The notes under the pieces are model-generated. The model was not told the DNA's origin and did not search any database. It saw nothing but the letters and a program-made list of their open reading frames with translations. Of a stretch of DNA of 15,010 nt, positions 1 through 7,562 are shown piece by piece. Source of the stretch: an uncultured Eubacteriales bacterium (lineage in GTDB: Bacteria > Bacillota > Clostridia > UBA1381); NCBI GenBank assembly GCA_900556575.1, contig USPO01000015.1, positions 1 through 15,010 on the forward strand, in the 5' to 3' direction. The translations under genes and the position numbers were made by a program. Each line of letters starts with the position of its first letter. Within the stretch, counting starts at the first letter, position 1.

Positions 1-1415
1 TAATTATTCTTTTCCGGATCGACCTTCATTGTTACCCAATATTTATCATCTCCGGGAGCAATTTGTCTGTATGTATCACCCAAACCGCCGTAACCCGTTA
101 TGCTGTTTCCGGCATCAACGTCATGTGCCTTTTCGGATTCTTCATTTCCCATAATTACGGAGTCAATCACATCATTCTGCTTTGATTCCTCTGTATCTAT
201 GTTTAAATAGACACTGTCATTATCAAGCTTTTTAACTGTCATTCCATGATAGTTTTCCTTATCCGGCTCCGAAACAAAGTCGCTCATGAGAGGTTTAACC
301 GAAAGGTCGTCCACCATAAATGTTCCGGTACAGGCTCTGTATCCTATATTTATTCTGATATAAGATGAACCGTCGGGAACGGTTATTGAAAATGTACTTT
401 GCTGCCAGCCTTTGTCGGCATCCGAATCAAGATATGTTTTCGATATATTTGCTGTCTGTGTCTTTCCGTCATCACTGTATACTATCATGTTTACCGACAT
501 ACCCCATGAATTCGATGCTCTCTTATACGGACCTAAAATTTTGTACCACCAGCTTATCTCATAAACTCCGGGCTTAACTCTGAAATACGAGCCGTTATAT
601 TTATTATTTATAATCTGCTGATTGTTTTCTGCGGTTACATTCATTGTATCGGCACTAAATTTATAGCACGCATCTCCCGAATGTGAATCCTCTGTTGTTA
701 TGCCTATCTGTGCCACTGCATTTTTGCCTATGCTTGTACCCCACCAGTCCGCATCCGTACCTTCCCAGCCGTATGTATAGCTTTCTCTTATATTCGGGTC
801 TGTATTTTGAATTTTCGTTGACGGGTTTGATTTAATATCTGTTCTTTCTATTTTTTCAACCGTTATATCATCATAATACACCGTACCTTTAGTTGAACGA
901 AGTCCCACAGTTATTTTTATATTTTCCGTTTTATCAGTCGGTAGAATATAGAACTCATTCTCTGTCCATGTACGTTCCGTATCATCTTTCGGTTCCGCCA
1001 TGCAATACTCATAGCTTGAGCCGGGAATTTCCGTTCCGTTTGCATCAAGAAGAGTATATGTGAATACCGCACCGCCGTTTGTTCCGTTTAATCTTTCATA
1101 ATCATCACCCAAAAGCGACCATACACCGATTTTATATGCCGAATTTGTATCAGCCTTAAAGCTTTGGGATATTGAGGAATATTCACTTTCCTCCGATGTG
1201 GAAACCTCCGATTTAAACCTGTACGATTTTTCTCCGGAATGCTTTTGCTCCAAGCTTGTTCCCGCCGCTGTTCTTCCGTTGCTCGAATTTGTCGTCCATG
1301 CCTGTTCACCGTCCTCAAATCCGAACGATATATTTTTTTCCTCCGCATGAACGGCAGGTACGATACTTAAAAGCATTGATGAAGCAAGCATCGTACTTAT
1401 AATTTTTTTTACCAC
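1..1415 (-). CDS. Secreted multidomain carbohydrate-binding protein, C-terminus beyond the left edge (partial)
   Basis: The frame is open for 471 codons from a GTG start at 1415 to the left edge, so the protein is incomplete. The start is set by a GGAGGG ribosome binding site at about 1421-1426 and by a signal peptide that begins there: MVKKIIST, a hydrophobic stretch, then probable cleavage after AVHA (residue 24). Residues about 27-190 and 212-375 each look like a CBM4/9-type jelly-roll. Both open with an aromatic/acidic FEDG or GWEGTD segment, have an HSG(E/D) turn followed by a Y-K/R-F strand, and end in a VYYDDITV or FMVDDLSV strand typical of such modules. A third domain starts near residue 385 (TYRQIAPGDDKYWVTMKVDP) and is cut off. 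The role is inferred: exported polysaccharide binding, with a catalytic domain (lyase or hydrolase) possibly in the missing part. The gene lies downstream of the kinase gene but has its own promoter. Confidence is high for a secreted CBM-like protein and low for substrate or enzyme class. Confidence 0.8.
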   Translation of the reverse strand, partial: MVKKIISTMLASSMLLSIVPAVHAEEKNISFGFEDGEQAWTTNSSNGRTAAGTSLEQKHSGEKSYRFKSEVSTSEESEYSSISQSFKADTNSAYKIGVWSLLGDDYERLNGTNGGAVFTYTLLDANGTEIPGSSYEYCMAEPKDDTERTWTENEFYILPTDKTENIKITVGLRSTKGTVYYDDITVEKIERTDIKSNPSTKIQNTDPNIRESYTYGWEGTDADWWGTSIGKNAVAQIGITTEDSHSGDACYKFSADTMNVTAENNQQIINNKYNGSYFRVKPGVYEISWWYKILGPYKRASNSWGMSVNMIVYSDDGKTQTANISKTYLDSDADKGWQQSTFSITVPDGSSYIRINIGYRACTGTFMVDDLSVKPLMSDFVSEPDKENYHGMTVKKLDNDSVYLNIDTEESKQNDVIDSVIMGNEESEKAHDVDAGNSITGYGGLGDTYRQIAPGDDKYWVTMKVDPEKNN

Positions 1416-1468
1416 AAAATTCCCTCCTATTCAGTAAATTTTGTTCCGATGTTATTTTTATTAACATT

Positions 1469-1497
1469 ATTTTAACACAAAACTTGTATTAATTCAA
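1469..1497 (-). promoter_or_regulatory. Sigma-A promoter for the secreted CBM protein
   Basis: On the minus strand, TTGAAT (1492-1497) and TAAAAT (1469-1474) are separated by 17 bases. This would start RNA near 1462 and give a leader of about 47 bases before the GTG at 1415. No strong terminator is visible between the kinase stop at 1573 and this promoter, so read-through may also contribute. Confidence 0.6.
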
Positions 1498-1572
1498 CTG
1501 CATTTTTTTATTTTTCACTTAAATTTATAAATATTATGTCTGTTTTTTATCATTTTTGTATTACGCATACCG

Positions 1573-2502
1573 TCAAATCAATGCCGCACCTATTATTCCG
1601 GCATCATTAAACAGTTTTGCCGCAGTAATTTTTGTTCTCATCATATATTTATTAAATCCATTCTCGGCTGCATACTTTCTTATCGGCTCAAGCAGATAAT
1701 CACCTTCCTTGCTTATTCCTCCGCCTATTGCTATAATATCAGGCTGGAATATATTTTCCAAGCTTACCACACCGTCCGCAACGTATCTTATGTATTGGTC
1801 TACAACCTCCTGTCCTGCTTTATCACCTTTCTTTGCTGCCTCAAATGCTGTTCTTCCCGAAACCTTTCCTTCCGATTTTGCAATTTCGTGCATAATACTT
1901 TCGGGATTTTTCTCCATAGCTTCTTTTGTCTGTCTTATCAAAGCCGTAACAGAACCGTATGATTCCCAGCAGCCTTCCTTTCCGCAGGTACATCTGACTC
2001 CGCCGCTTACAAGCGTCATATGTCCAAATTCACCTCCGGCACCGTTAAAGCCGTGAAACAGCTTTCCGTTCAGTACCAAGCCGCCGCCCACTCCCGTTCC
2101 GAGAGTCACAAAAGCAAAGCAGCCGCATTTTTCACCGTTTGCCGTATATTCACCCAATGCCGCACAGTTTGCATCATTATCAACCTTAACGTGAATGTCC
2201 AGATATTTTCTGAACACTTCAGCAAGCGGATAGTGACTCATCTTTATATTGTTTGAGTATACAACTTCTCCTGTTTCCACATTTATACTTCCAGGGCATC
2301 CTATGCCAACCGACCTTATATCCTCTATAGTATTTCCGTTACGCTCCATAAGCGACTTTGCAAGCTCTGCCATATCCTTTACAATTTCTTCGGTAGGGCG
2401 AGTACTGTTTGTAGGAACAGAGTCCTTTAAAATTATTTTTCCTTCCTCCGAAACAAGTCCTGCGGCAATATTTGTGCCGCCCAAATCTATACCTATGTAC
2501 AT
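1573..2502 (-). CDS. ROK-family sugar kinase (glucokinase-like)
   Basis: The 309-residue protein has the full ROK pattern: an N-terminal ATP-binding DLGGTN (residues 6-11), GIGCPG (66-71), the DNDAN segment with the probable catalytic base Asp110, GTGVGGG (135-141), the sugar-contact GEFGH (157-161), and the zinc site His161 with CxCGKEGC (Cys171, 173, 178). These kinases phosphorylate glucose or related hexoses and N-acetylamino sugars in the cytoplasm; ROK repressors carry an extra N-terminal helix-turn-helix that is absent here. An ATG at 2520 is in frame, but GGAGG lies inside that extension, 7 bases before the ATG at 2502, and the predicted RNA start is only about 8 bases above 2520, so 2502 is the likely start. 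Next to a GH88 hydrolase and importer it may phosphorylate a released sugar. Glucose versus amino-sugar specificity cannot be read from the sequence. Confidence 0.93.
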   Translation of the reverse strand: MYIGIDLGGTNIAAGLVSEEGKIILKDSVPTNSTRPTEEIVKDMAELAKSLMERNGNTIEDIRSVGIGCPGSINVETGEVVYSNNIKMSHYPLAEVFRKYLDIHVKVDNDANCAALGEYTANGEKCGCFAFVTLGTGVGGGLVLNGKLFHGFNGAGGEFGHMTLVSGGVRCTCGKEGCWESYGSVTALIRQTKEAMEKNPESIMHEIAKSEGKVSGRTAFEAAKKGDKAGQEVVDQYIRYVADGVVSLENIFQPDIIAIGGGISKEGDYLLEPIRKYAAENGFNKYMMRTKITAAKLFNDAGIIGAALI

Positions 2503-2534
2503 AATAGTTCCTCCGTTCATTTTTTGTTAATTCT

Positions 2535-2563
2535 ATTATACTATACTATCATTTTGTTCTCAA
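2535..2563 (-). promoter_or_regulatory. Sigma-A promoter for the ROK kinase
   Basis: On the minus strand, TTGAGA (2558-2563) and a consensus TATAAT (2535-2540) are separated by 17 bases. RNA would start near 2528, leaving a leader of about 26 bases that carries the GGAGG site for the ATG at 2502. The kinase can therefore be expressed apart from the transporter operon upstream. Confidence 0.7.
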
Positions 2564-2644
2564 CTTTGTTTATTTCTTATTTTGTTTGTTTTTTCACAAT
2601 TATATAAAATGTTATTAAAACAATAATTTATAGCCGTATATACA

Positions 2645-2689
2645 GTAAGGGACTGCCGCAAAACAGTCCCTTGCGGCAGTCCCTCTTAC
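2645..2689 (-). terminator. Strong hairpin at the end of the GH88 gene, probable operon terminator
   Basis: A perfect 13-bp GC-rich stem (GGGACTGCCGCAA at 2649-2661 with TTGCGGCAGTCCC at 2671-2683) has a 9-base loop. It extends by four more pairs, after a 2-base bulge, through the GH88 stop codon at 2686-2688. In the minus direction it is followed by TTACTGTATAT rather than a real T-run, so it may be a weak terminator or a 3'-end stabiliser. The loop contains CAGTCCC, a competitor for the GGGACTG arm. Confidence 0.6.
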
Positions 2690-3852
2690 CAGAATAAAGG
2701 CTCAAAGCCCTTTAATTTATAAATTGCCTCGGTGTAATAATAATCACCGTATATAATCGCTGTATTAAGTCCGGCTTCTCCTCTGCCCGGATAATATGCC
2801 TCCGAACCGTAATTCAGAAGATTATCGTTATCTGTCGTATAGTCCGCCGCTTTTTCATCTATTGTTTTTAAAAGTTTCAATGCGGCATTCAAGTAATTCT
2901 TAACATCATACTCCGAACAGGTCTTTGCTATTTCAATCAATCCGCAGGCTGCACAAGCCGCCGCTGTTGTATCATATATTTTCGGCTCATCCGGCTGTCT
3001 GAAATCGAGCGGCACTTTCCAATCCTGCTGTGCGGCACACGCAATAAAAGCATTCGCTACTTTCTTAGCCGTCATGAGATACCTTTCGTCACCTGTATGA
3101 ATATACGATAATGTAAAGCCGTATATTGCCCATGCCTGTCCTCTTGTCCATGTTGAACCCAGTTCATAACCCTGACCGCCGAGAGCCTTATATACATCGC
3201 CTGTTGCAGGGTCTACTTCAACAATATGATGTGAAGTTCCGTCCGGTCTGATATGTGTTTTCATAACTGTATTTGCATGGTTTACAGCCATTTGCTTAAA
3301 CCTGTCATCTCCATGCTCCTCCGCTGCCCAGTACAGCATTGGAATATTCATCATGGAGTCGATTATAAGCTTATTATAACCGTCCGTATCCGAGTCTGCA
3401 TTCCATGAACGGATATACTTTCCCGTCGGATTGTATCTTGCGGCAAGGAAGTCCGCCGCATATAAGGCTCTTAATCTTGACTTTTTATTTCCCGTCAGTC
3501 TGTAATTAACTCCGGCACTTATATGCCACATAAAGCCCACATCATGGTGCAGATGCTCATATTCGGCAAATGCTCCGTCCAAAAGCTCCTCGGCATTTTC
3601 CGCAGCTGTCTTATATATATCATCCTTTGTTCCAACATAGAGCAGCCACATATAGCCGGGCCAAAAACCGTTTGTCCACCATGATATATCATACGGAAAC
3701 TTTCCCTTTGCACAGTCTATAAAATCTCCGTTCTCGTCTGTTGTATACGGGATTATATCCTTATTCTTTTCGGCAATAACCTTCATTTTGGAATCTATTT
3801 TATTCCAAATCTCATCTGCCCATTTCTTATCGGTTTCATTTAACTTAATCAT
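2686..3852 (-). CDS. GH88 unsaturated glucuronyl hydrolase
   Basis: The 388-residue protein has no signal peptide and is probably cytoplasmic. It matches glycoside hydrolase family 88, which removes the 4,5-unsaturated uronic acid left by polysaccharide lyases, by hydrating the vinyl-ether double bond. Visible landmarks are Asp104 in HHDVGFMW and Asp165 in IIDSMMNIPMLYWA. Their 61-residue spacing equals that of the two active-site aspartates of the Bacillus sp. GL1 enzyme (Asp88, Asp149). With the same +16 offset, Trp58, His209, Gln227, Trp235 and Arg237 fall on residues I recall as substrate contacts there (Trp42, His193, Gln211, Trp219, Arg221). The motif GGQGYELGSTWTRGQAW (225-241) is characteristic. 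The start ATG follows GGGAG by 6 bases. It sits 69 bases downstream of the binding-protein gene, probably in one operon. Substrates could be glycosaminoglycan or plant/bacterial uronate oligosaccharides. GH105 is the nearest alternative, but the motifs favour GH88. Confidence 0.93.
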   Translation of the reverse strand: MIKLNETDKKWADEIWNKIDSKMKVIAEKNKDIIPYTTDENGDFIDCAKGKFPYDISWWTNGFWPGYMWLLYVGTKDDIYKTAAENAEELLDGAFAEYEHLHHDVGFMWHISAGVNYRLTGNKKSRLRALYAADFLAARYNPTGKYIRSWNADSDTDGYNKLIIDSMMNIPMLYWAAEEHGDDRFKQMAVNHANTVMKTHIRPDGTSHHIVEVDPATGDVYKALGGQGYELGSTWTRGQAWAIYGFTLSYIHTGDERYLMTAKKVANAFIACAAQQDWKVPLDFRQPDEPKIYDTTAAACAACGLIEIAKTCSEYDVKNYLNAALKLLKTIDEKAADYTTDNDNLLNYGSEAYYPGRGEAGLNTAIIYGDYYYTEAIYKLKGFEPLFW

Positions 3853-3873
3853 TTTTTACTCCCTTTAAATATA

Positions 3874-3903
3874 GGCTGCCGCAAAACCTAATCCGCAGCA
3901 GCC
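3874..3903 (-). terminator. Hairpin between binding-protein and GH88 genes (attenuator or mRNA stabiliser)
   Basis: On the minus strand GGCTGCTGC (3895-3903) pairs with GCGGCAGCC (3874-3882), nine pairs including one U-G, around a 12-base loop. It lies 18 bases after the binding-protein stop and just before the GH88 ribosome binding site. The following sequence TATATTTAAA is a poor U-tract, so partial termination or 3'-end protection of the highly expressed binding-protein message is more likely than full termination. Confidence 0.5.
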
Positions 3904-3921
3904 CAATGTTACTATTTATTA

Positions 3922-5526
3922 TTACTTACTGTTCTTTTCCTTTAAGAACTCATTAATCTGACGCTTAGCCTCCTCACGGATTACGTCAAGTCCATTAGCA
4001 AGGCACTCGGCTGTATTTTCACGCTTAACCTCAACCGGATTATCCAATGCACCGTGTTCAAGTGCGGTCGATACCTTTGATGTTATACCCGAAATAACCG
4101 AGGTTTCCGTCTGAAGCTTTGATGTATCAAACATAAAACCTGCAAGCGGGCTTTCATAATATGAGCTCTTCTCAAGATCATATTTCTTATATTCGTATAT
4201 ATCCTCCGGAAGTGTTGACTGGAAACGTACAAAGTTAGGATTCCATGTCAATACATATCCCGGGAACGAATACTGCTCGCCGTTGTTCTTTAGTACCTCG
4301 TACTTGTCATCACCGACAGCATTCCAGTTCTTGCCCTCAATACCGAGTTCAAATAAGTCATGGTTTTCCTTATCCGCATACAGCCAGTCAAGGAATGTAA
4401 GAACCTTATCTGTTTTCTTCGACCATGCCGGAATACAGATGAAGTTGTTTCCCTTAAGGTCTGTTGCACGAGCCTCCGGCTCCATATTTCTGACGCCGTC
4501 CTCTATAATAAATACTCCAAGTTCCGCATCCGGAAGAGCAGACGCAAGGTCTGTTACCTTCTGCTCATATGTATCAAGGTTATCTACCATTGCGGCAGCC
4601 TTCATACCTGTTACCATTGCCCATGAGTCCTTACGATTCAGAGAATCTCTTTCAAGATACTTGTTCCACTCACGAAGCTTCTTAAGTCTTGCCATTCCGA
4701 AAATCTCACCGTCACGATACTTTTCCGGGAATGCCGCATATCTTGAAGGATCCTCTCCTTCATAAACTATATCCACAACCTCTGTGTTATCTTCATTGAG
4801 AAGTACATGAGCAAAACTTCCGAGACTCATTCTAACAATATGATTTTTCGCCATATCAACGCTATCACTTGCAAATAATGTATAGAAGCCTCTTGAACCC
4901 GTTACACCGAACGGAACCATATTGCTTGTCTTTGCTTCATCGCCTGCCGCAATTGCATCAAAGAACTGCTGAAGCTGGTCATAACTGTCAATCTGTCCGT
5001 CCTTGCCTATGCCGTACTTCTTTGCAAGGTCTTTTCTGTAATAAACACAGTTCACACCGTTTCCGTAGGTACGCATCATAGGCAGACCGTATAAATGACC
5101 GAAGTAATGGTTTGCGTCCGCAATTTCCTCCGGAAATGCCTTTGAAAGATTGGGATATGCACCGCTTTCAAGATAATCCTCAAGCGGAGTATACATCTCA
5201 TAGGCGGCAAAGTTTTTAAGCTTATTGAACGGAGCATCAAAAACAAGGTCATAATTTTCCGAACCAATCATTCTCAGATTAAGCTTTTCCTTATAATCAC
5301 CCTGTGAAACCCATTCAACATCAAGCTTGACACCCGTCTCCTTTGCACCGTTTTCGTTGTACTCATTTAAAACATCATCCCAGCCCTTTGGCTTTTGTCC
5401 GGAAAGCATTACCTTTATTGTATCGCTGTCAACCTTGTTTCCGATAGATGCACAGCCCGAAAAGACCGGGACAGCCATCGTGCAGGCAATTGCAGCTGCA
5501 AAAATTCTTTTTACAATATTTTTCAT
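3922..5526 (-). CDS. ABC sugar importer, extracellular solute-binding lipoprotein
   Basis: The 534-residue product begins with a lipoprotein signal: MKNIVKRIF, a hydrophobic core, and lipobox VFSGC with the lipidated cysteine at residue 25. The mature part reads as a family-1 type solute-binding protein of the LipO/YtcQ group: an alpha/beta lobe starting at DTIKVMLSG, a central ADANHYFGHLYGLPM segment (137-150), and a C-terminal region (about 395-530) like DUF3502, with SPLAGFMFDTSKLQTE and a final helix ending RQINEFLKEK. It would capture an oligosaccharide at the outer membrane face and deliver it to the two permeases upstream. Its length is normal for this group, which is longer than simple maltose-type binding proteins. 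The ATG at 5526 is preceded by GAAAGGA at good spacing. The ligand cannot be read directly; the GH88 gene that follows suggests uronate-containing oligosaccharides. Confidence 0.93.
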   Translation of the reverse strand: MKNIVKRIFAAAIACTMAVPVFSGCASIGNKVDSDTIKVMLSGQKPKGWDDVLNEYNENGAKETGVKLDVEWVSQGDYKEKLNLRMIGSENYDLVFDAPFNKLKNFAAYEMYTPLEDYLESGAYPNLSKAFPEEIADANHYFGHLYGLPMMRTYGNGVNCVYYRKDLAKKYGIGKDGQIDSYDQLQQFFDAIAAGDEAKTSNMVPFGVTGSRGFYTLFASDSVDMAKNHIVRMSLGSFAHVLLNEDNTEVVDIVYEGEDPSRYAAFPEKYRDGEIFGMARLKKLREWNKYLERDSLNRKDSWAMVTGMKAAAMVDNLDTYEQKVTDLASALPDAELGVFIIEDGVRNMEPEARATDLKGNNFICIPAWSKKTDKVLTFLDWLYADKENHDLFELGIEGKNWNAVGDDKYEVLKNNGEQYSFPGYVLTWNPNFVRFQSTLPEDIYEYKKYDLEKSSYYESPLAGFMFDTSKLQTETSVISGITSKVSTALEHGALDNPVEVKRENTAECLANGLDVIREEAKRQINEFLKEKNSK

Positions 5527-5554
5527 CTTATTTTATCCTTTCATATATAAGTTC

Positions 5555-5577
5555 AAAATCCGCAATGCGGAATTTTT
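5555..5577 (-). other. Short stem-loop between second permease and binding-protein genes
   Basis: AAAATCCGC (5555-5563) and GCGGAATTTT pair with one bulged base around an AAT loop, in the 98-base gap between permease stop and binding-protein start. There is no T-run after it in the minus direction (sequence continues GAACTTATATATG). It may mark an mRNA processing point that lets the binding protein be made in excess over the permeases. Confidence 0.35.
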
Positions 5578-5624
5578 CGTCCATTATTATAATCCCGCAT
5601 CCCGAATTTCAAATCTCAATTTCT

Positions 5625-6506
5625 TTAACCCTTTACAGAACCTACTGTAAGACCCTGAACAAAATACTTCTGGAGGAACGGATATAATAATATGATAGGT
5701 CCGATCGTGACAACCGCTGTTGCCATCTGTGTTGTTTCCGCCGGAACAAGTCCGTCTGTTACAACTCCTGCCTGTGCGGCATTCTGCTGTACATACTGAA
5801 TATTCTTCTGAATTTGCATTATCAAATACTGAAGCGGATACTTCCACTCTGTATGAATGTATAAAAGTGCCTTATACCACTCATTCCAATAAGCAAGTGC
5901 ATAGAAAAGACCTATTGTTGCGATACCCGGAAGCGAAATCGGAAGAATTATCTTAAAAAGGATAACTATGTCATTCGCACCGTCTATTCTCGCCGACTCC
6001 GAAAGTGCCTCCGGAATGTCGTTGAAGAAGTTACGCATAAGCAATAAGTTCCATGCATTTACCAGTGACGGAAGAATCAATGACCAAAGTGAATCTGATA
6101 AATGCAAGTACTTTGTAACCCAAAGATATGTAGGAACAAGACCGCCTGTGAAAAGCATTGTAAAATAGATGAAGAATGCAATGCTACCGCGGTAATATAA
6201 GCTCTTACATGAAAGTGCATATGCACAGGCACAGGTTACAAGCATACTCAAAACCGTACCTACTACTGTTATAAATATTGTTACTCCATATGCCGGAAGA
6301 ACCGTTCCCGACTTGAACAGCAATGAATATGCTGCCGTTGAAAATTCCTTAGGGATAAGCTGGTATCCGTACTGATTCAATGCAGCCTGTGATGTGAACG
6401 AGCTTGAAAGAACCAAAAGGAACGGTATAAGGCATATTAAGGCAAAGCCTATAATAAATATGTATACGACTGCCGAAACAGCGTAATCTGATTTACTCTT
6501 TTTCAT
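5625..6506 (-). CDS. ABC sugar importer, inner-membrane permease (YtcP/LplC type)
   Basis: The protein has about 293 residues, normal for a CUT1-family permease, with six predicted membrane spans beginning at residues 12-33. The cytoplasmic EAA loop is clear at about 168-191 (EALSESARIDGANDIVILFKIILP), the surface that docks on the ATPase. The C-terminal span ends in YFVQGLTVGSVKG, a signature ending for this permease subfamily. Two ATGs are adjacent (6509 and 6506). The GGAGG at 6513-6517 is 3 bases from the first and 6 from the second, so 6506 is preferred. The ribosome binding site touches the stop codon of the preceding permease (6519-6521), which points to translational coupling and equal amounts of the two subunits. 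It would form the heterodimeric channel with that permease and take sugar from the lipoprotein downstream. Confidence 0.94.
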   Translation of the reverse strand: MKKSKSDYAVSAVVYIFIIGFALICLIPFLLVLSSSFTSQAALNQYGYQLIPKEFSTAAYSLLFKSGTVLPAYGVTIFITVVGTVLSMLVTCACAYALSCKSLYYRGSIAFFIYFTMLFTGGLVPTYLWVTKYLHLSDSLWSLILPSLVNAWNLLLMRNFFNDIPEALSESARIDGANDIVILFKIILPISLPGIATIGLFYALAYWNEWYKALLYIHTEWKYPLQYLIMQIQKNIQYVQQNAAQAGVVTDGLVPAETTQMATAVVTIGPIILLYPFLQKYFVQGLTVGSVKG

Positions 6507-6518
6507 CATGTACCTCCT

Positions 6519-7496
6519 TTAGAATAACGCTGATTCCGGACTCCACTTATTAGCAATCTTATTACATAAGATAACAAATAAGCATCCTAATATAGACTGA
6601 ACAAGACCAACCGCAGCAGTCTGTCCCATTGAAGGATTTTCAAGAAGCTGACGGAAAAGGTATGTATCAATAACGTCCGTTGTCTTATACAATATTGAGT
6701 TTGAACCAATCATTGCGTAAATCATACCGAAGTCACCGTTGAATATCTTACCTACCGACATGATTGTAAGCATGATGATTGTGTTCTTTAAAAGAGGTAA
6801 TGTAATTTTTGTAATACACTGCCAGCGTGTTGCTCCGTCAACTGCTGCCGCCTCATAAATTGACGAGTCGATTCCGGTTATTGTTGCAAGGTATACTATT
6901 GAACCGAAGCCTGCTCCCTGCCAAATTCTGAGGAGAACAAGAACCAACGGCCACACTGACGGTGTATTATAAAATTCTATTGCCGAACCGCCCATCTTTT
7001 CGATTACCTGATTTACCATACCGTTTGAGGCAAGTAGTGCAACCGAAAGCATTGATACGACGGTCCATGACATAAAGTGAGGAAGAATTACAATGGACTG
7101 AGTTATTTTCTTCACCCACTTCTTTGACATTTCTGCAAGCATTATAGCAATTACTACCGAAGTAAATGTTGTGAATGCTATGAACAATACATTTAAGAAT
7201 AATGTATTTGTTGTAACTGTTATCCAGTTCTTTGTTGCGAAAAACGCTTTGAAGTTTTCCAATCCGATAAACTGACTCGCCCATATACCCTTCATCGGTC
7301 TGTAATCAACGAAGGCAATGTATAAGCCTGCCATCGGTATATATGCAAAAAGCACAAAGAATACGATTGCCGGCAGGCATAAAAGATACAACCACGGGTT
7401 TCTTTTAATATCCTGCATTAATGTAGGCTTGAGCTTTTTGTCTGCGGCCTTTTGTAATTTCTTTGCCGCTCTTGCGTCTGCTGCTTTTGTACTCAC
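6519..7496 (-). CDS. ABC sugar importer, inner-membrane permease (LplB/YteP type)
   Basis: The protein has 325 residues, with a charged, Ala/Lys-rich cytoplasmic N-terminus (1-32), a first span at about 36-60 (NPWLYLLCLPAIVFFVLFAY) and the family hallmark YIPMAGLYIAFVDYRPMKG before a large loop. The EAA motif lies at about 215-236 (EAAAVDGATRWQCITKITLPLL). The start is GTG at 7496, chosen because GGAGGTGG (7504-7511) sits 7 bases upstream. It is the first gene of the leftward operon and is followed 12 bases later by its partner permease. No ATP-binding gene is found in this operon; importers of this family commonly use a shared MsmX/UgpC-type ATPase encoded elsewhere, which is inferred here. 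Substrate is unknown, but the operon also encodes a GH88 hydrolase. Confidence 0.94.
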   Translation of the reverse strand: MSTKAADARAAKKLQKAADKKLKPTLMQDIKRNPWLYLLCLPAIVFFVLFAYIPMAGLYIAFVDYRPMKGIWASQFIGLENFKAFFATKNWITVTTNTLFLNVLFIAFTTFTSVVIAIMLAEMSKKWVKKITQSIVILPHFMSWTVVSMLSVALLASNGMVNQVIEKMGGSAIEFYNTPSVWPLVLVLLRIWQGAGFGSIVYLATITGIDSSIYEAAAVDGATRWQCITKITLPLLKNTIIMLTIMSVGKIFNGDFGMIYAMIGSNSILYKTTDVIDTYLFRQLLENPSMGQTAAVGLVQSILGCLFVILCNKIANKWSPESALF

Positions 7497-7526
7497 AGCA
7501 AAACCACCTCCTGTGAAAAATATTTT

Positions 7527-7551
7527 TAAGCACTTTGCTTTCCGGTGCTTA
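7527..7551 (-). promoter_or_regulatory. Inverted repeat at the start of the importer operon leader
   Basis: TAAGCAC (7527-7533) and GTGCTTA (7545-7551) form a perfect 7-bp inverted repeat with an 11-base centre. It begins about 5 bases after the predicted RNA start of the leftward promoter, so it could be a DNA operator or a 5'-end stem-loop that protects the mRNA. No T-run follows it in the direction of transcription (AAAAATATTTTTCAC), so it is not an obvious terminator. Confidence 0.4.
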
Positions 7552-7562
7552 GCTTTAATTAA

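Noticed and set aside
1088..1348. An 86-codon minus-strand open frame
   Set aside because: It overlaps, in another frame, the secreted CBM-like gene that has the signal peptide, promoter and ribosome binding site; its Arg-rich product has no recognisable features.
1709..2530. Plus-strand open frames of 78-115 codons across the ROK kinase gene
   Set aside because: All are antisense to a kinase with complete motifs and have no plausible start signals.
2645..3903. Repeated hairpins as a CRISPR array or integrative-element attachment sites
   Set aside because: Copies are few, irregularly spaced, separated by genes and self-complementary; there is no spacer pattern, cas gene or integrase.
4283..4765. 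A 160-codon open frame on the plus strand inside the binding-protein gene
   Set aside because: It lies wholly antisense to a clear lipoprotein gene, has low-complexity Ser/Phe-rich composition and no supported ribosome binding site or domain.
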